Source of the DNA: an uncultured Bacteroidota bacterium
GTDB taxonomy: Bacteria; Bacteroidota; Bacteroidia; Bacteroidales; UBA12077
Length of the DNA: 54,206 bases
Assembly (NCBI GenBank): GCA_913055635.1
Contig: CAJXLK010000032.1
Location: 1-54,206, forward strand
Direction: 5' to 3'
Shown here: positions 1 to 8,125 of the stretch, in pieces
Layout of the letters: each line of letters begins with the position of its first letter
Position numbering within the stretch: position 1 is the first letter of the stretch
Notes under the pieces: model-generated
Database searches by the model: none
The model's input: only the letters and a program-made list of their open reading frames with translations
Told to the model about the DNA's origin: nothing
Position numbers and translations under genes: made by a program

Positions 1-221
1 CATGCCTGTGGATCATCATATCCTCTACACAGCTCGTTGTCGTGGCAGCTCTGTATGGTTCCCTCGGCCATACTTTGATACAATGAATCCTCCTGGCCGT
101 AACCAAACTTTATGGTACGCATCGAATCGGGGTTTACCAGGGCAATATGTTGGCCATCTGCATAATTGCCCAGAAATAAACCACAGAGGATGAAAAATAA
201 TAAGGGCCATTTTTTTCTCAT
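1..221 (-). CDS. secreted protein, N-terminal part only (runs off left edge)
   Basis: An open frame starts with ATG at 221 and runs to the window edge without a stop, giving 73 residues. The start is MRKKWPLLFFILCGLFLG, a clear signal peptide (basic start, hydrophobic core) with likely cleavage near the ADGQ at residues 21-24. The mature part seen is polar and holds two cysteines (in SCHDNELC). It lies 27 bp downstream of the cohesin-like lipoprotein gene on the same strand, so the two are probably co-transcribed. I do not recognise a family; too little is visible to assign a role beyond export to the periplasm or outside. Confidence 0.6.
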   Translation of the reverse strand, partial: MRKKWPLLFFILCGLFLGNYADGQHIALVNPDSMRTIKFGYGQEDSLYQSMAEGTIQSCHDNELCRGYDDPQA

Positions 222-248
222 ATTGACGTGTTTCTGCAAGAATCACTT

Positions 249-869
249 TTATTGTCCATATACCGACTCATTTCTTACTTCCCGTGGTATGATGGTATCG
301 TTGCTAACAGTTCTCAGCTGGCAGGAGTCAGGGCTTTCGAATGCAAAGGTTACATCATCTTGTGATGTGATCTTTGCAATGAGGGTTACCACCACCCCGC
401 TTCCAGTATATCCCTGAGGGAGCCCTCCCAGTCGGGTGGCCGAGATATTAATGGAATGATGCGTATTTGACTCTTCCAGGGGAGGATAATAACAGGCCAA
501 TCCATCGGCATCTTCATTGAAATGGCTCGATTTTTTTGATATGGATATAATTTCCACCGACCGGGGAAATTCAATACAAGCAGAGATTCCAATTGTTTCT
601 TCCACATCTTTTGCCAACAGGTAGAGGGGAAAGACGTAACCGGCTTTTATCCTTGATTGGGGGGCATGAAGAATCAATGCAGGTCCCCTCACATCGAACG
701 AGCTGATCTGCTGAGGGGAAGGCGCAGACCCGATATATTGCGGGTCAAGCGGATTGACCGGATTCAACTTTTCGGGCATGTCCTTTTCCAGCTCATCGCA
801 AGCGGAAGCCGTAAATAGCATCAATACCGCCGACAAAAAATAAGCACAAGCTGTTATGGATGATTTCAT
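249..869 (-). CDS. lipoprotein with possible cohesin-like domain
   Basis: The protein has 206 residues. The N-terminus has a hydrophobic stretch ending in TASAC, a lipobox with the lipidated cysteine at residue 24, so it is probably a membrane-anchored lipoprotein. Residues about 60-200 form a single beta-rich domain. Its layout resembles cohesin-like domains: a GYVFPLYLLAKDV start, a middle strand with GSGVVVTLIAKI, then DDVTFAFES and a final TVSNDTIIP strand. Such domains bind partner proteins or carbohydrates in Bacteroidota envelopes, but the match is by eye only. The next gene downstream (1-221) encodes another exported protein, suggesting a two-gene envelope unit. Confidence 0.6.
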   Translation of the reverse strand: MKSSITACAYFLSAVLMLFTASACDELEKDMPEKLNPVNPLDPQYIGSAPSPQQISSFDVRGPALILHAPQSRIKAGYVFPLYLLAKDVEETIGISACIEFPRSVEIISISKKSSHFNEDADGLACYYPPLEESNTHHSINISATRLGGLPQGYTGSGVVVTLIAKITSQDDVTFAFESPDSCQLRTVSNDTIIPREVRNESVYGQ

Positions 870-945
870 AAGGATATAACTTAATTAACAGTTTGTAAAT
901 CAATATGGTCTGAATCTTAAAACCGACATTATGGGGTCAATCATT

Positions 946-1004
946 ATGGAACCCGCATGTATATCCATGTCCTTGTTGTGTAAGTTCTTGGATGCAGGTT
1001 TCAT
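946..1004. repeat. 59-bp dispersed palindromic repeat, copy 1
   Basis: This copy is nearly identical to 37300-37358. Its arms (ATGGAACCCGCATG and GATGCAGGTTTCAT) are an imperfect inverted repeat, so it can fold as a hairpin. A weaker copy covering the right half lies at 11241-11282. It ends directly where the degraded receiver reading frame begins. It looks like an intergenic REP-type element. Confidence 0.75.
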
Positions 1005-1286
1005 TCGAACAAGCAATCCATCAGACAAGATAAGAAAATTCTTCTTATTGATGACAATAAAGATGTGCTGGTTGCGCTAAAATTGCTGTTTCAGGAGCAT
1101 TTTAAACAGGTGGATACCTTTGACTCTCCTAATGGAATTGGCGAACAGCTAAAGAATACCAGCTACGATGCCATCATCCTGGACATGAATTTCGCCCGCC
1201 AGATCATGCACCTGCCTAACGGGCATCTGTCTCTTCTGACAAAAGAAGGCCAGGGCCTAACCTTTATCCTGGAATTTGTCCCATGA
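1005..1286 (+). pseudogene. chimeric remnant: response-regulator receiver start joined to histidine-kinase end
   Basis: The frame reads KQSIRQDKKILLIDDNKDV and continues to YDAIILDMNF, which is the first half of an NtrC-type receiver (acidic DD pair and phospho-acceptor D). Immediately after, it reads RQIMHLPNGHLSLL and then GQGLTFILEF before the stop. That is the typical last beta-alpha-beta segment of a histidine-kinase ATPase domain. The alpha-3 to alpha-5 part of the receiver, the output domains and nearly all of the kinase are missing. The original ATG is also gone; only a GTG at 1065 remains inside the receiver. This is best read as the scar of a deletion joining a regulator gene to its neighbouring kinase gene, and it is almost certainly non-functional. 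Confidence 0.75.
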
Positions 1287-1380
1287 TATGCCCATGCTTC
1301 CTCCCACCCAAACTTTCATTCACTCCTTTTCCCATTTACTCATTTTCTCATTCAATTATTTACTCATTTCCTCATTCAAT

Positions 1381-1450
1381 CCCCGCCTTCGCTTGGCTAC
1401 GTCGTGGCAGGCTTTCAATCCCCGCTTTCACTTCGTTTAGCGGGGCAGCC
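1381..1450. repeat. two CCCCGCC/GGGGC hairpin repeats in AT-rich filler
   Basis: Two related units lie at 1381-1412 and 1420-1450. The second has perfect 7-bp arms CCCCGCT and AGCGGGG around a 13-nt loop. A third unit is at 6041-6072. Around them is low-complexity sequence repeating CATT, TCATT and ACTCATT from about 1315 to 1490. The units look like dispersed intergenic palindromes. No gene is supported in 1287-1541. Confidence 0.7.
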
Positions 1451-1541
1451 ATTCACTCATTTCTTCATGTAATCATTCAATCATTTTGTAATAATCCAAG
1501 GTTCTTTGCTACCTATGTAAAAAACAAAAGCCCCCGAAGCA

Positions 1542-2057
1542 TTGGAGGAAAGTCGTCAAAAAGAAGAATTTCTTGCATTGATCAGCGAACATCAGGATTT
1601 GATCCGTAAGGTGGCGGCCATGTATTATAAGAACCAGGCCGACCAGGAGGATGCTTTTCAGGAGATCCTGGTGAACCTGTGGAAAGCTTATCCCACATTT
1701 CGCGGGGAGTCGAAGATCACCACCTGGATGTACCGGGTAGCCCTCAATACGGTTATTTCCGGTTTCAGGAAGGCCTCGAACCGGGTACATCGCAACCGTT
1801 CTGATGTAAATATTTCAGATGAACTGATCAAACCGGACCGGGAACAGGTCTCCAGTGATGACATTGACGTGCTGTATCAATCCATCGATCGGCTTACTGA
1901 TATTGAGAAGGCGGTGATTATGCTTTACATGGAAGAGAAGACCTACGACGACATTGCTGAGATCATGGGTATGACCCGCACCAATGTGGGGGTGAAGATC
2001 AACCGGATTAAGAAGAAATTGCAGAAACTATACAAGGAGCTAGCCAATGGATATTGA
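1542..2057 (+). CDS. ECF-type RNA polymerase sigma factor
   Basis: A sigma-70 factor of the small ECF class (171 residues) that would redirect RNA polymerase to a small set of promoters. Region 2 covers about residues 10-80 (DQEDAFQEILVNLWKAY, then FRGESKITTWMYRVALN). Region 4 covers about 110-165 (LTDIEKAVIMLYMEEKTY, then the helix-turn-helix DDIAEIMGMTRTNVGVKINR). The start is unclear. The frame opens with a TTG at 1542, while an in-frame ATG at 1515 is followed at once by TAA. Codons between that stop and the TTG (KTKAPEA) look protein-like, so the natural start may have been damaged or misread. The gene overlaps the next by 11 bp, indicating coupled translation. Confidence 0.85.
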   Translation: MEESRQKEEFLALISEHQDLIRKVAAMYYKNQADQEDAFQEILVNLWKAYPTFRGESKITTWMYRVALNTVISGFRKASNRVHRNRSDVNISDELIKPDREQVSSDDIDVLYQSIDRLTDIEKAVIMLYMEEKTYDDIAEIMGMTRTNVGVKINRIKKKLQKLYKELANGY

Positions 2058-2673
2058 TAAACTCAAAGGAGCCTGGAAAAGCTACACCGATCGGCTTGAG
2101 GAGCACGGTTCCAAGAATACCGGTGAGCTGCGGGAGATTCTTTCCCGCAAGAGCGAGCAATCCCTGAGAAAGTTGCGCAAAAACTTTCTCATCGAGGCTG
2201 GCATCAACCTGGCGGCCATCCCAATGGTGTTGGTTATTGTGATCAACCAGTTTGGGCAGGTGGGCGATCACCGTTATTATCTTTCAGGATTGCTGGTGCT
2301 GTTGCTGTTGGCTTTTCTGGGTTTCCTCTATAATTCTTACATAAAGATCTACCGTTATGAGCACCTGGATTATCCCCTTGAGCAAAAGCTTGAGGAACAG
2401 GTAGAGCGCCTGCGGCGTTTCATGAAGAATTATGCGGTGATTGGGTACATATTATACTTCATCGTTTATATAGTAAGTCTGCTGGTAAGCGCTTATGACA
2501 ATGTGACGGGCGAACTGCCCCGTCTGGGGGTGGGGCTTTTGATCGGCGTGGGGTTGTTTTTTGTCCTGATCCGTCCGTTGATCCGGTACTATTTGAAAAG
2601 GTTATACGGAAGACATCTGGATTCATTGATCCAATATTTGAAGGAGTTGAATGAGGAAACCCGCGTCTGGTAA
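2047..2673 (+). CDS. membrane protein coupled to the ECF sigma factor (possible anti-sigma)
   Basis: The protein has 208 residues. Residues 1-55 form a charged, helical cytoplasmic part (MDIDKLKGAWKSY and following). Four hydrophobic segments follow at about 57-75, 80-98, 133-155 and 163-182, with a charged helix between the second and third. The ATG lies inside the end of the sigma gene, so the pair is translationally coupled. Such a partner next to an ECF sigma is often an anti-sigma factor, and the soluble N-terminal helix would be the sigma-binding part. I do not see a zinc-binding anti-sigma motif (HxxxCxxC) or a FecR domain, so this role is inferred from position only. Confidence 0.7.
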   Translation: MDIDKLKGAWKSYTDRLEEHGSKNTGELREILSRKSEQSLRKLRKNFLIEAGINLAAIPMVLVIVINQFGQVGDHRYYLSGLLVLLLLAFLGFLYNSYIKIYRYEHLDYPLEQKLEEQVERLRRFMKNYAVIGYILYFIVYIVSLLVSAYDNVTGELPRLGVGLLIGVGLFFVLIRPLIRYYLKRLYGRHLDSLIQYLKELNEETRVW

Positions 2674-2874
2674 ATTTTTCAACAGGAATAGGTGTGGAGC
2701 ATGCTTTAGATGAGGTATTCCTTAATAATTCGTTGTGATACAAAGTTATACAGGTTTATGGCATTAAGTAAGTACTGCTCTTTTTCGAGAGCGGCCCTTC
2801 TTGAGGGATAAGTTACATATGGCTGATCAATCAACATAAATAATCATAAGCATCATTCATAAAACGAGACAACA

Positions 2875-3651
2875 ATGATAGAGATTGAAGATTTAAACAA
2901 AACATTCTCTCTGAGCAAACAACAGAAGAAAAAGCTGGGTACCCGGGCCGGCCAGATAAAGGCCGTGGACGGGATCAACCTGAGTTGTAAGCCGGGAAGG
3001 ATTTTTTCCCTGCTTGGCCCCAACGGAGCCGGCAAAACCACTACACTCCGGCTTATTGCCACCATCCTGCAACCTACTTGTGGTACCATCAGGGTAGCCG
3101 GTCATGATGTAACCCAAGATGGGCGCTTAGTTCGCAGCAAGATCGGCTTTCTTACCGGCACTACAGGCTTGTATGATCGCCTAACCCCCGATGAGCTGGT
3201 CACTTATTTTGGCAAACTTAACGGTATGGATCCCAGAACGCTGGAGCGGAGGAAGCAGGAGTTGTTTCATACCCTGGAGATTTTCAGCTTCTCGGGCAAA
3301 CGCATCGCTGAACTTTCTTCCGGGATGAAGCAAAAAGTTTCTATTGCCCGCACCATGATCCATGATCCGGAAGTGGTGGTCTTCGACGAACCGACTGCCG
3401 GGCTCGATGTGATCACCGCCGAGCACATCATCGACTTGATCCGGCGTTGTAAGGAAGATGGCAAAACGGTTATTTTTTCTTCCCATATCATGAGTGAAGT
3501 GGATCTGCTCTGCGATGACCTGGCTATTATTCATGAGGGGAAGATCCTGTTTGACGATACCATGGAAAACTTCCGCAGCCAGATGATCAATGGCAGCCTT
3601 ACCCAGGAGTTCATCCGCATCGTAAACAATGCCAAAACCCCAGTCCAGTGA
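2875..3651 (+). CDS. ABC transporter ATP-binding protein, NatA type
   Basis: This is the ATPase of an ABC-2 exporter (258 residues). Walker A is GPNGAGKT at 48-55, the ABC signature LSSGMKQ is at 147-153, Walker B VVVFDEP is at 167-173, and the switch histidine is in SSHIMSE (H204). The N-terminal stretch SKQQKKKLGTRAGQIKAV, carrying an insertion before the first strand, is typical of NatA-like ATPases. The gene is followed 210 bp later by its ABC-2 permease, with which it should form a Na+, peptide or drug exporter; the substrate cannot be read from sequence. The gap of 201 bp before it holds no gene. Confidence 0.9.
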   Translation: MIEIEDLNKTFSLSKQQKKKLGTRAGQIKAVDGINLSCKPGRIFSLLGPNGAGKTTTLRLIATILQPTCGTIRVAGHDVTQDGRLVRSKIGFLTGTTGLYDRLTPDELVTYFGKLNGMDPRTLERRKQELFHTLEIFSFSGKRIAELSSGMKQKVSIARTMIHDPEVVVFDEPTAGLDVITAEHIIDLIRRCKEDGKTVIFSSHIMSEVDLLCDDLAIIHEGKILFDDTMENFRSQMINGSLTQEFIRIVNNAKTPVQ

Positions 3652-3861
3652 AACAATTCATTTTTGGCGGGGAAAATGGATTATTACCAATAAATCCAAA
3701 TAAGAAAAAGACGCTATTTCAAAAGAGGGTTGATCATTATGTTCGTATCTGATTATCAATGAATGATTAAAATAACGAGCCCCTTTCGCCATCGCTAATT
3801 GGATCGGGCAGCTTCATCCAAATCAACCCATGACTAAAGTTTAACCAGGAAAAATGATCCT

Positions 3862-5049
3862 ATGAAAGACATTCTCCATATTGCCCGAAAAGAGTTTAAG
3901 GATACCGTTCGGGACAAACGCACCCTAATGGCAATGATTGTAGTCCCTTTGCTGTTGTTCCCTGTTATATTCACTGTTGTTAGCGGCTTACAGAGCGAAA
4001 GCATGGAAAAGGCGATGAGTCGTGAGTTGAAGGTGGCTGTGGCCGGCACTCAGGTGCCCTCGAATTTGCAGGCTCATTTAGAGCGGGGGCAAAACCTTCG
4101 GCTGATCCCCTTCGGCCAGGATACTTCCTATCGCCGGTATGTGCGGGGTGACAGCCTGGATGCGGCCATTTCAGTGCCCGGCGACTTCCAGGCACGCCTC
4201 GACAACATGCAGACCGGCCACATCCAATTGTTCTTCCAGTCCACTGAAGAAGGGGTGGAAAAAAGACTCTCCTCCCTGTTGGATCGGTATGAAGCCGAGC
4301 TTCGCAGCCAACGCCTGGCCAAACTCGATATTTCAGAGGAAGCCATCCAACCCGTTCAGGTTGATAAGGTGGATATGGCCACCATGCAGGAGAAGATCGG
4401 TAAATACATTGGAGGGTTTATTCCCTACATCTTCATCATCTTTTGTTTCATCGGGGCCATGTACCCGGCCATCGACCTGTTCACCGGTGAAAAGGAGCGG
4501 GGTACCATAGAGACCATTTTAACAACCCCGGTCAAACGCATCCACATCCTCACCGGTAAGATGAGCGTGGTGGTAGCTACCGGCATTATCTCTGCTCTTT
4601 TGGCCATTGTTGGGCTGTTTGGAGGTCTGAATTTTGCCGATACCCTGCCGGCCGAGATTACCCAAATCACAGGAGATATCCTTCAACCCCAATTTATTTT
4701 ATTGTTGTTGAGCATGCTCATCCCCCTGACCATTTTCTTTGCCGGCATCCTGATCCCCATATCCATCTATGCCAAATCGTTTAAGGAGGCCCAGTCGATC
4801 ATCACCCCCATCAACATCCTGGTAATCCTTCCCGGCATCGTGGGTTTGCTGCCAGGGGTCGAGCTAACTATACAGACGGCCGTGATTCCGGTGGTCAACA
4901 TTGCCCTTGCCACTAAAGATATTGTAGCCGGTACCATCGATTATGGCTTGCTCGCAACGGTTTACGCCTCTCTGATTTTGTTCGCCGTGCTTACCGTAGC
5001 CTTTTCTGTGCGCTACTTTGGCAAAGAAACCAACATCCTGAGGGCATAA
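3862..5049 (+). CDS. ABC-2 type permease, NatB-like
   Basis: Membrane subunit of 395 residues that pairs with the upstream NatA-type ATPase. One transmembrane helix lies at about 22-42, following HIARKEFKDTVRDKRTLM. A large extracytoplasmic domain covers about 45-180. Five or six helices lie at about 185-390, with the ABC-2 permease motif LFTGEKERGTIETILTTPV before the second helix group. This layout (one helix, outside domain, helix bundle) matches NatB/YhaP permeases. Length is normal for the family. A strong terminator follows at 5071, closing the unit. The substrate is unknown. Confidence 0.88.
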   Translation: MKDILHIARKEFKDTVRDKRTLMAMIVVPLLLFPVIFTVVSGLQSESMEKAMSRELKVAVAGTQVPSNLQAHLERGQNLRLIPFGQDTSYRRYVRGDSLDAAISVPGDFQARLDNMQTGHIQLFFQSTEEGVEKRLSSLLDRYEAELRSQRLAKLDISEEAIQPVQVDKVDMATMQEKIGKYIGGFIPYIFIIFCFIGAMYPAIDLFTGEKERGTIETILTTPVKRIHILTGKMSVVVATGIISALLAIVGLFGGLNFADTLPAEITQITGDILQPQFILLLLSMLIPLTIFFAGILIPISIYAKSFKEAQSIITPINILVILPGIVGLLPGVELTIQTAVIPVVNIALATKDIVAGTIDYGLLATVYASLILFAVLTVAFSVRYFGKETNILRA

Positions 5050-5070
5050 TTGTTGTTCATTTTTTTGTTA

Positions 5071-5115
5071 GCCGGTCGGCAGCTGATCCTTCCCCCAGCT
5101 GTCGGCCGGCTTTTT
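5071..5115 (+). terminator. rho-independent terminator after the ABC exporter genes
   Basis: A 15-bp stem pairs GCCGGTCGGCAGCTG with CAGCTGTCGGCCGGC, two positions being G-U pairs, with an 11-nt loop and a run of five T. It lies 22 bp after the permease stop. Confidence 0.9.
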
Positions 5116-5303
5116 GTATTTGCCCAATGGGGGGCTTTTTACTTACGGTGAATACAACAAAGCTGCCAATGTATTAAATTTTACATCAGGGTGGAGATAA
5201 AAGCTTTTAAATGGAGGGGGATATGAAAAAACTCCGTAAGATTATGGAATTTTGCAGATTTTTTTTATTTTGAGAGCATTATAAGCATTGGTCCACCTCA
5301 AAT

Positions 5304-5948
5304 ATGGTATTGGTTATGTTTTATAAAAGAAGCCTATTGTTTTTGGTTCTTTTTTCTGTTCTTTCCCTTTCCGGGTTCACCCAGGAAGAGGATTCCTTTC
5401 TGAACCAGGGATCCATTGGGATTACTTTTTCCTCCCTTGGCGATAATGAACTGGTACGCTTTGAGCAGTTGATTGGAGCACCTGGTACCCGTGGAAAACA
5501 TTTTTATACTATTGGGGTGAATTATCTGGTTCCGTTAAACCCAACTTTTGAATTGGAAACCGGCATTGAGTATTCTCACCACAAGATCATGGTTGACCCC
5601 AACCTACCTCCATCCATGGACCAACCTGAATATTCCATACACCTGGATGTTTTAACGCTTCCTTTTGGCGCCCGTGTCAACTTCCTGAAGTATTTTTTCA
5701 TCAGCGCCGGGGGAATGATCAACCTGGATATGAGCAATGCCGCAGAGGCCGATAAGCAGACCGGTCTGGGAGCTACCGCTTCGCTCGGGGCACAGTATGA
5801 TTTTAACCAAGGCATTTCCGTCTTCGTCAATCCTTATTTGAAGGCCAATGGATTGCTTCCCTTTGATTCTGAACGGCATCATCAGCGGCTGCTGGTCACC
5901 GGCTGGAGGTTCGGGATTCTATATCGCCTTGGCGGGAACAACGAATGA
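5304..5948 (+). CDS. small outer-membrane beta-barrel protein, porin-like
   Basis: The protein has 214 residues. A signal peptide (KRSLLFLVLFSVLSLSGFTQ) ends near residue 27. The mature part alternates aromatic and polar residues in strands such as GSIGITFSSLG, KHFYTIGVNYLVP, FELETGIEYSHHKI, FFISAGGMINLDM and LLVTGWRFGILYRLGG. This is typical of eight-stranded outer-membrane barrels of the OmpA/OmpW-like or PorT-like type in Bacteroidota. Two ATG starts are possible (5304 and 5316); the second puts basic residues directly before the hydrophobic core. No specific substrate or partner is evident. It stands alone behind a terminator. Confidence 0.75.
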   Translation: MVLVMFYKRSLLFLVLFSVLSLSGFTQEEDSFLNQGSIGITFSSLGDNELVRFEQLIGAPGTRGKHFYTIGVNYLVPLNPTFELETGIEYSHHKIMVDPNLPPSMDQPEYSIHLDVLTLPFGARVNFLKYFFISAGGMINLDMSNAAEADKQTGLGATASLGAQYDFNQGISVFVNPYLKANGLLPFDSERHHQRLLVTGWRFGILYRLGGNNE

Positions 5949-6040
5949 GCCAACTTGTTCAAGGAATCCCACCTGCTCAAGAATTGGCTCCTGTTGTTTT
6001 TTACATCTCAATTGACGATATTCCCATCCTTTCATTCAAT

Positions 6041-6072
6041 CCCCGCCTTCGCTTCGCTACGTCGGGGCAGGC
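6041..6072. repeat. CCCCGCC/GGGGC hairpin repeat, third copy
   Basis: This 32-bp unit differs at few positions from 1381-1412. CCCCG and CGGGG form the arms. The same CATTCA/ACTCATT filler flanks it. It ends 32 bp from the stop of the truncated permease gene. Confidence 0.7.
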
Positions 6073-6103
6073 ATTCACACATTTTATCATTCACTCATTT
6101 CTT

Positions 6104-6583
6104 TTACTCATCCCTAAGCGAGCGGGCCGGATTCTGGGCCGAGGCATGGTAGATTTTACCGGTCACGGTCAGGGCGGCCACCAGCAGGATAATCACAAGG
6201 GGTAGGGTAAAGGCCGCTAATGTTGCCCCGATGTGCTGGGTCCACAAGCTGTCCATCAGCAGCATAGCGTTGTAATAGCCGGTAGTAAGGCCTACCACCA
6301 GGGCAATGCCGATGATATAAAGATAGGGTTGGCTAACGACCTGCATAACTTTTAGAATGGTTGCCCCAACGACCTTCCGGATGCCAATCTCCTTGGTTAC
6401 ATAGATTTTGTAGAGGTACTGATAATTGGCGTGGATCTTGTCGAAATCCCGGTCCCATTTGTTGTTATAAAATGCTGTGATGCATACGGCCAGTGCCAGG
6501 GCAAGGCCCACGATGTTGATGATCACATAGGTCCATTGCTTGCCGATGTTGCGCAGGGCCGTCAAGAGGTAATTACGGATCAT
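6104..6583 (-). pseudogene. FtsX/MacB-type ABC permease with the middle deleted
   Basis: The open frame has 159 residues, whereas intact permeases of this Bacteroidota family have about 800. Residues 1-60 are a normal start: MIRNYLLTALRNIGKQW, a first membrane helix, and then the DFDKIHANYQYLYKIY pattern that opens the periplasmic domain. The text then jumps to KEIGIRKVVGATILKVMQVV, the motif found just before the last FtsX domain, and ends with two helices and QNPARSLRDE, the usual C-terminus. The two periplasmic domains and the first FtsX domain are missing. The frame is preserved across the join, which suggests recombination at a short shared sequence encoding TKE. Loss of function is very likely. 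Confidence 0.8.
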
Positions 6584-6787
6584 GATGAAGGTTTTGGCAG
6601 TGGGCTTCTGTTTTTCACCAGGAAAGGATAAAGATACTGCCGTTTGCCGTGAAAGTCAATTTTTTAATTGTTTATGACAAATATTATATCCGTTGATAAT
6701 TTGGCATTGATCCACTTTTTTGCGAGAATATGGCGGAAGTTGCCCATAGATCTTTTTATGGGCTTAGGTCAGCCTGGATTTTCGTGT

Positions 6788-6795
6788 TATATTTG
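6788..6795 (+). promoter_or_regulatory. candidate Bacteroidota -7 promoter element for hydE
   Basis: TATATTTG fits the TAnnTTTG consensus and lies 70 bp before the hydE ATG. I do not see a good -33 TTTG box, so support is moderate. Confidence 0.4.
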
Positions 6796-6864
6796 CAGGA
6801 AAAGAAAATGTTTGCCGCGCAGTTTGGGATAACCCGCTGAATCTTCATCCTTAAAAGATTGAAC

Positions 6865-7950
6865 ATGAGCCAGATCGACTCCATCCTCCATCAAGCCCCT
6901 CTTAGCCGCAACGACATTGTTTATCTTCTGAAAGTGGAAGGCCAGGAGAAAAAACGTCTTTTTGAGGCAGCCAGGCGGGTTAAGTCGCAGTATGTGGGCA
7001 AGCGGGTTTACTTCAGGGGGCTGATTGAGTTTTCCAACATCTGCAGTAAAAATTGTTATTATTGTGGCATTCGAAGGGCCAATCAGAACACCGAGCGGTA
7101 TAATCTGACTGATAGCGAGATTCTCGATGCAGTACGTTTTGCTTATGAAAATCAATATGGTTCAGTGGTGCTGCAGAGCGGTGAAGTTTCCTCTCCTGCG
7201 TTTACACGCCGCATCAGTGGGTTATTAAGGAAGATACAGGAAATTTCCGGTGGTACCCTGGGCGTTACCCTCTCGCTGGGTGAACAACCCGAGGAGGTTT
7301 ACCGGGAATGGCTGGAAAACGGGGCGCACCGATACCTGCTTAGGATTGAGGCTTCCAACCGGCAGCTCTATCAGAAACTTCATCCCCAGGATCAGATCCA
7401 TGATTATGACAACCGGCTTGAAAGCCTTCGAACCCTTCAGCGGGTGGGTTACCAGACCGGCACAGGCGTGATGATCGGCACGCCTTTTCAGCGTTGGGAA
7501 GACCTGGCCGATGACCTGCTATTCATGCGCGATTTTGACATCGATATGGTGGGAATGGGACCGTACATAGAGCATAAGGATACTCCCCTCTATAAATACC
7601 GGGATCAGCTGGTCAGTGAACAGGAACGTTTTCAGTTGACCCTTAAAATGACTGCCATCCTGCGAATCATGATGAAAGACATCAACATCGCCGCTGCAAC
7701 AGCCCTGCAAGCCATCGATCCCGTTGGGCGGGAAAAGGCCCTGAAAGCCGGTGCCAATGTGATTATGCCCAACGTTACCCCAGGCATGTACCGCAACAAC
7801 TACAAACTCTACGAGAATAAACCCTGTACCGACGAGCAGGCTGCCGATTGTACCAACTGCCTGGATGTGCGCATTGGCATGGTGGGCGACGAAATTGCCT
7901 ACGGCGAGCGGGGCGACCCCAAACACTTTTTTGTCCGTAAAAATCAATAA
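6865..7950 (+). CDS. hydE: [FeFe]-hydrogenase H-cluster maturase, radical SAM protein HydE
   Basis: HydE is a radical SAM enzyme that helps build the organometallic two-iron part of the [FeFe]-hydrogenase active site. The SAM cluster motif CSKNCYYC has cysteines at 60, 64 and 67. The following text (GIRRANQNTERYNLT, then the GSVVLQSGEV strand) is typical of HydE. A second cysteine set near the C-terminus (C321, C329, C332 in PCTDEQAADCTNC) matches the accessory cluster site seen in some HydE proteins. The protein has 361 residues, normal for the family. I chose the ATG at 6865 over an upstream TTG at 6859. Its partners hydF and hydG and the hydrogenase are not in the window. BioB or ThiH are unlikely because of the C-terminal cysteines and the GTPFQRWEDLADDL segment. 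Confidence 0.9.
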   Translation: MSQIDSILHQAPLSRNDIVYLLKVEGQEKKRLFEAARRVKSQYVGKRVYFRGLIEFSNICSKNCYYCGIRRANQNTERYNLTDSEILDAVRFAYENQYGSVVLQSGEVSSPAFTRRISGLLRKIQEISGGTLGVTLSLGEQPEEVYREWLENGAHRYLLRIEASNRQLYQKLHPQDQIHDYDNRLESLRTLQRVGYQTGTGVMIGTPFQRWEDLADDLLFMRDFDIDMVGMGPYIEHKDTPLYKYRDQLVSEQERFQLTLKMTAILRIMMKDINIAAATALQAIDPVGREKALKAGANVIMPNVTPGMYRNNYKLYENKPCTDEQAADCTNCLDVRIGMVGDEIAYGERGDPKHFFVRKNQ

Positions 7951-8125
7951 TCCCGAAAACAGGGACTTTATTCGGTGGTTGTCTTCATAATCACCTGATT
8001 ATAAGTAATTTTATTCATCCCGTAATGATGCGAAAGGCCTCGATCCGGTATGATCCCAAATTTTACGAGGGCTGTTCGTCTAAATTTCCCGGGAAAAATA
8101 TGGGAAGCCAATGCTCAGGGCTCCC

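Noticed and set aside
5223-5273. 16-codon frame MKKLRKIMEFCRFFLF preceded by GGAGG
   Set aside because: Too short to support. It has no attenuator-like structure after it and lies in AT-rich sequence.
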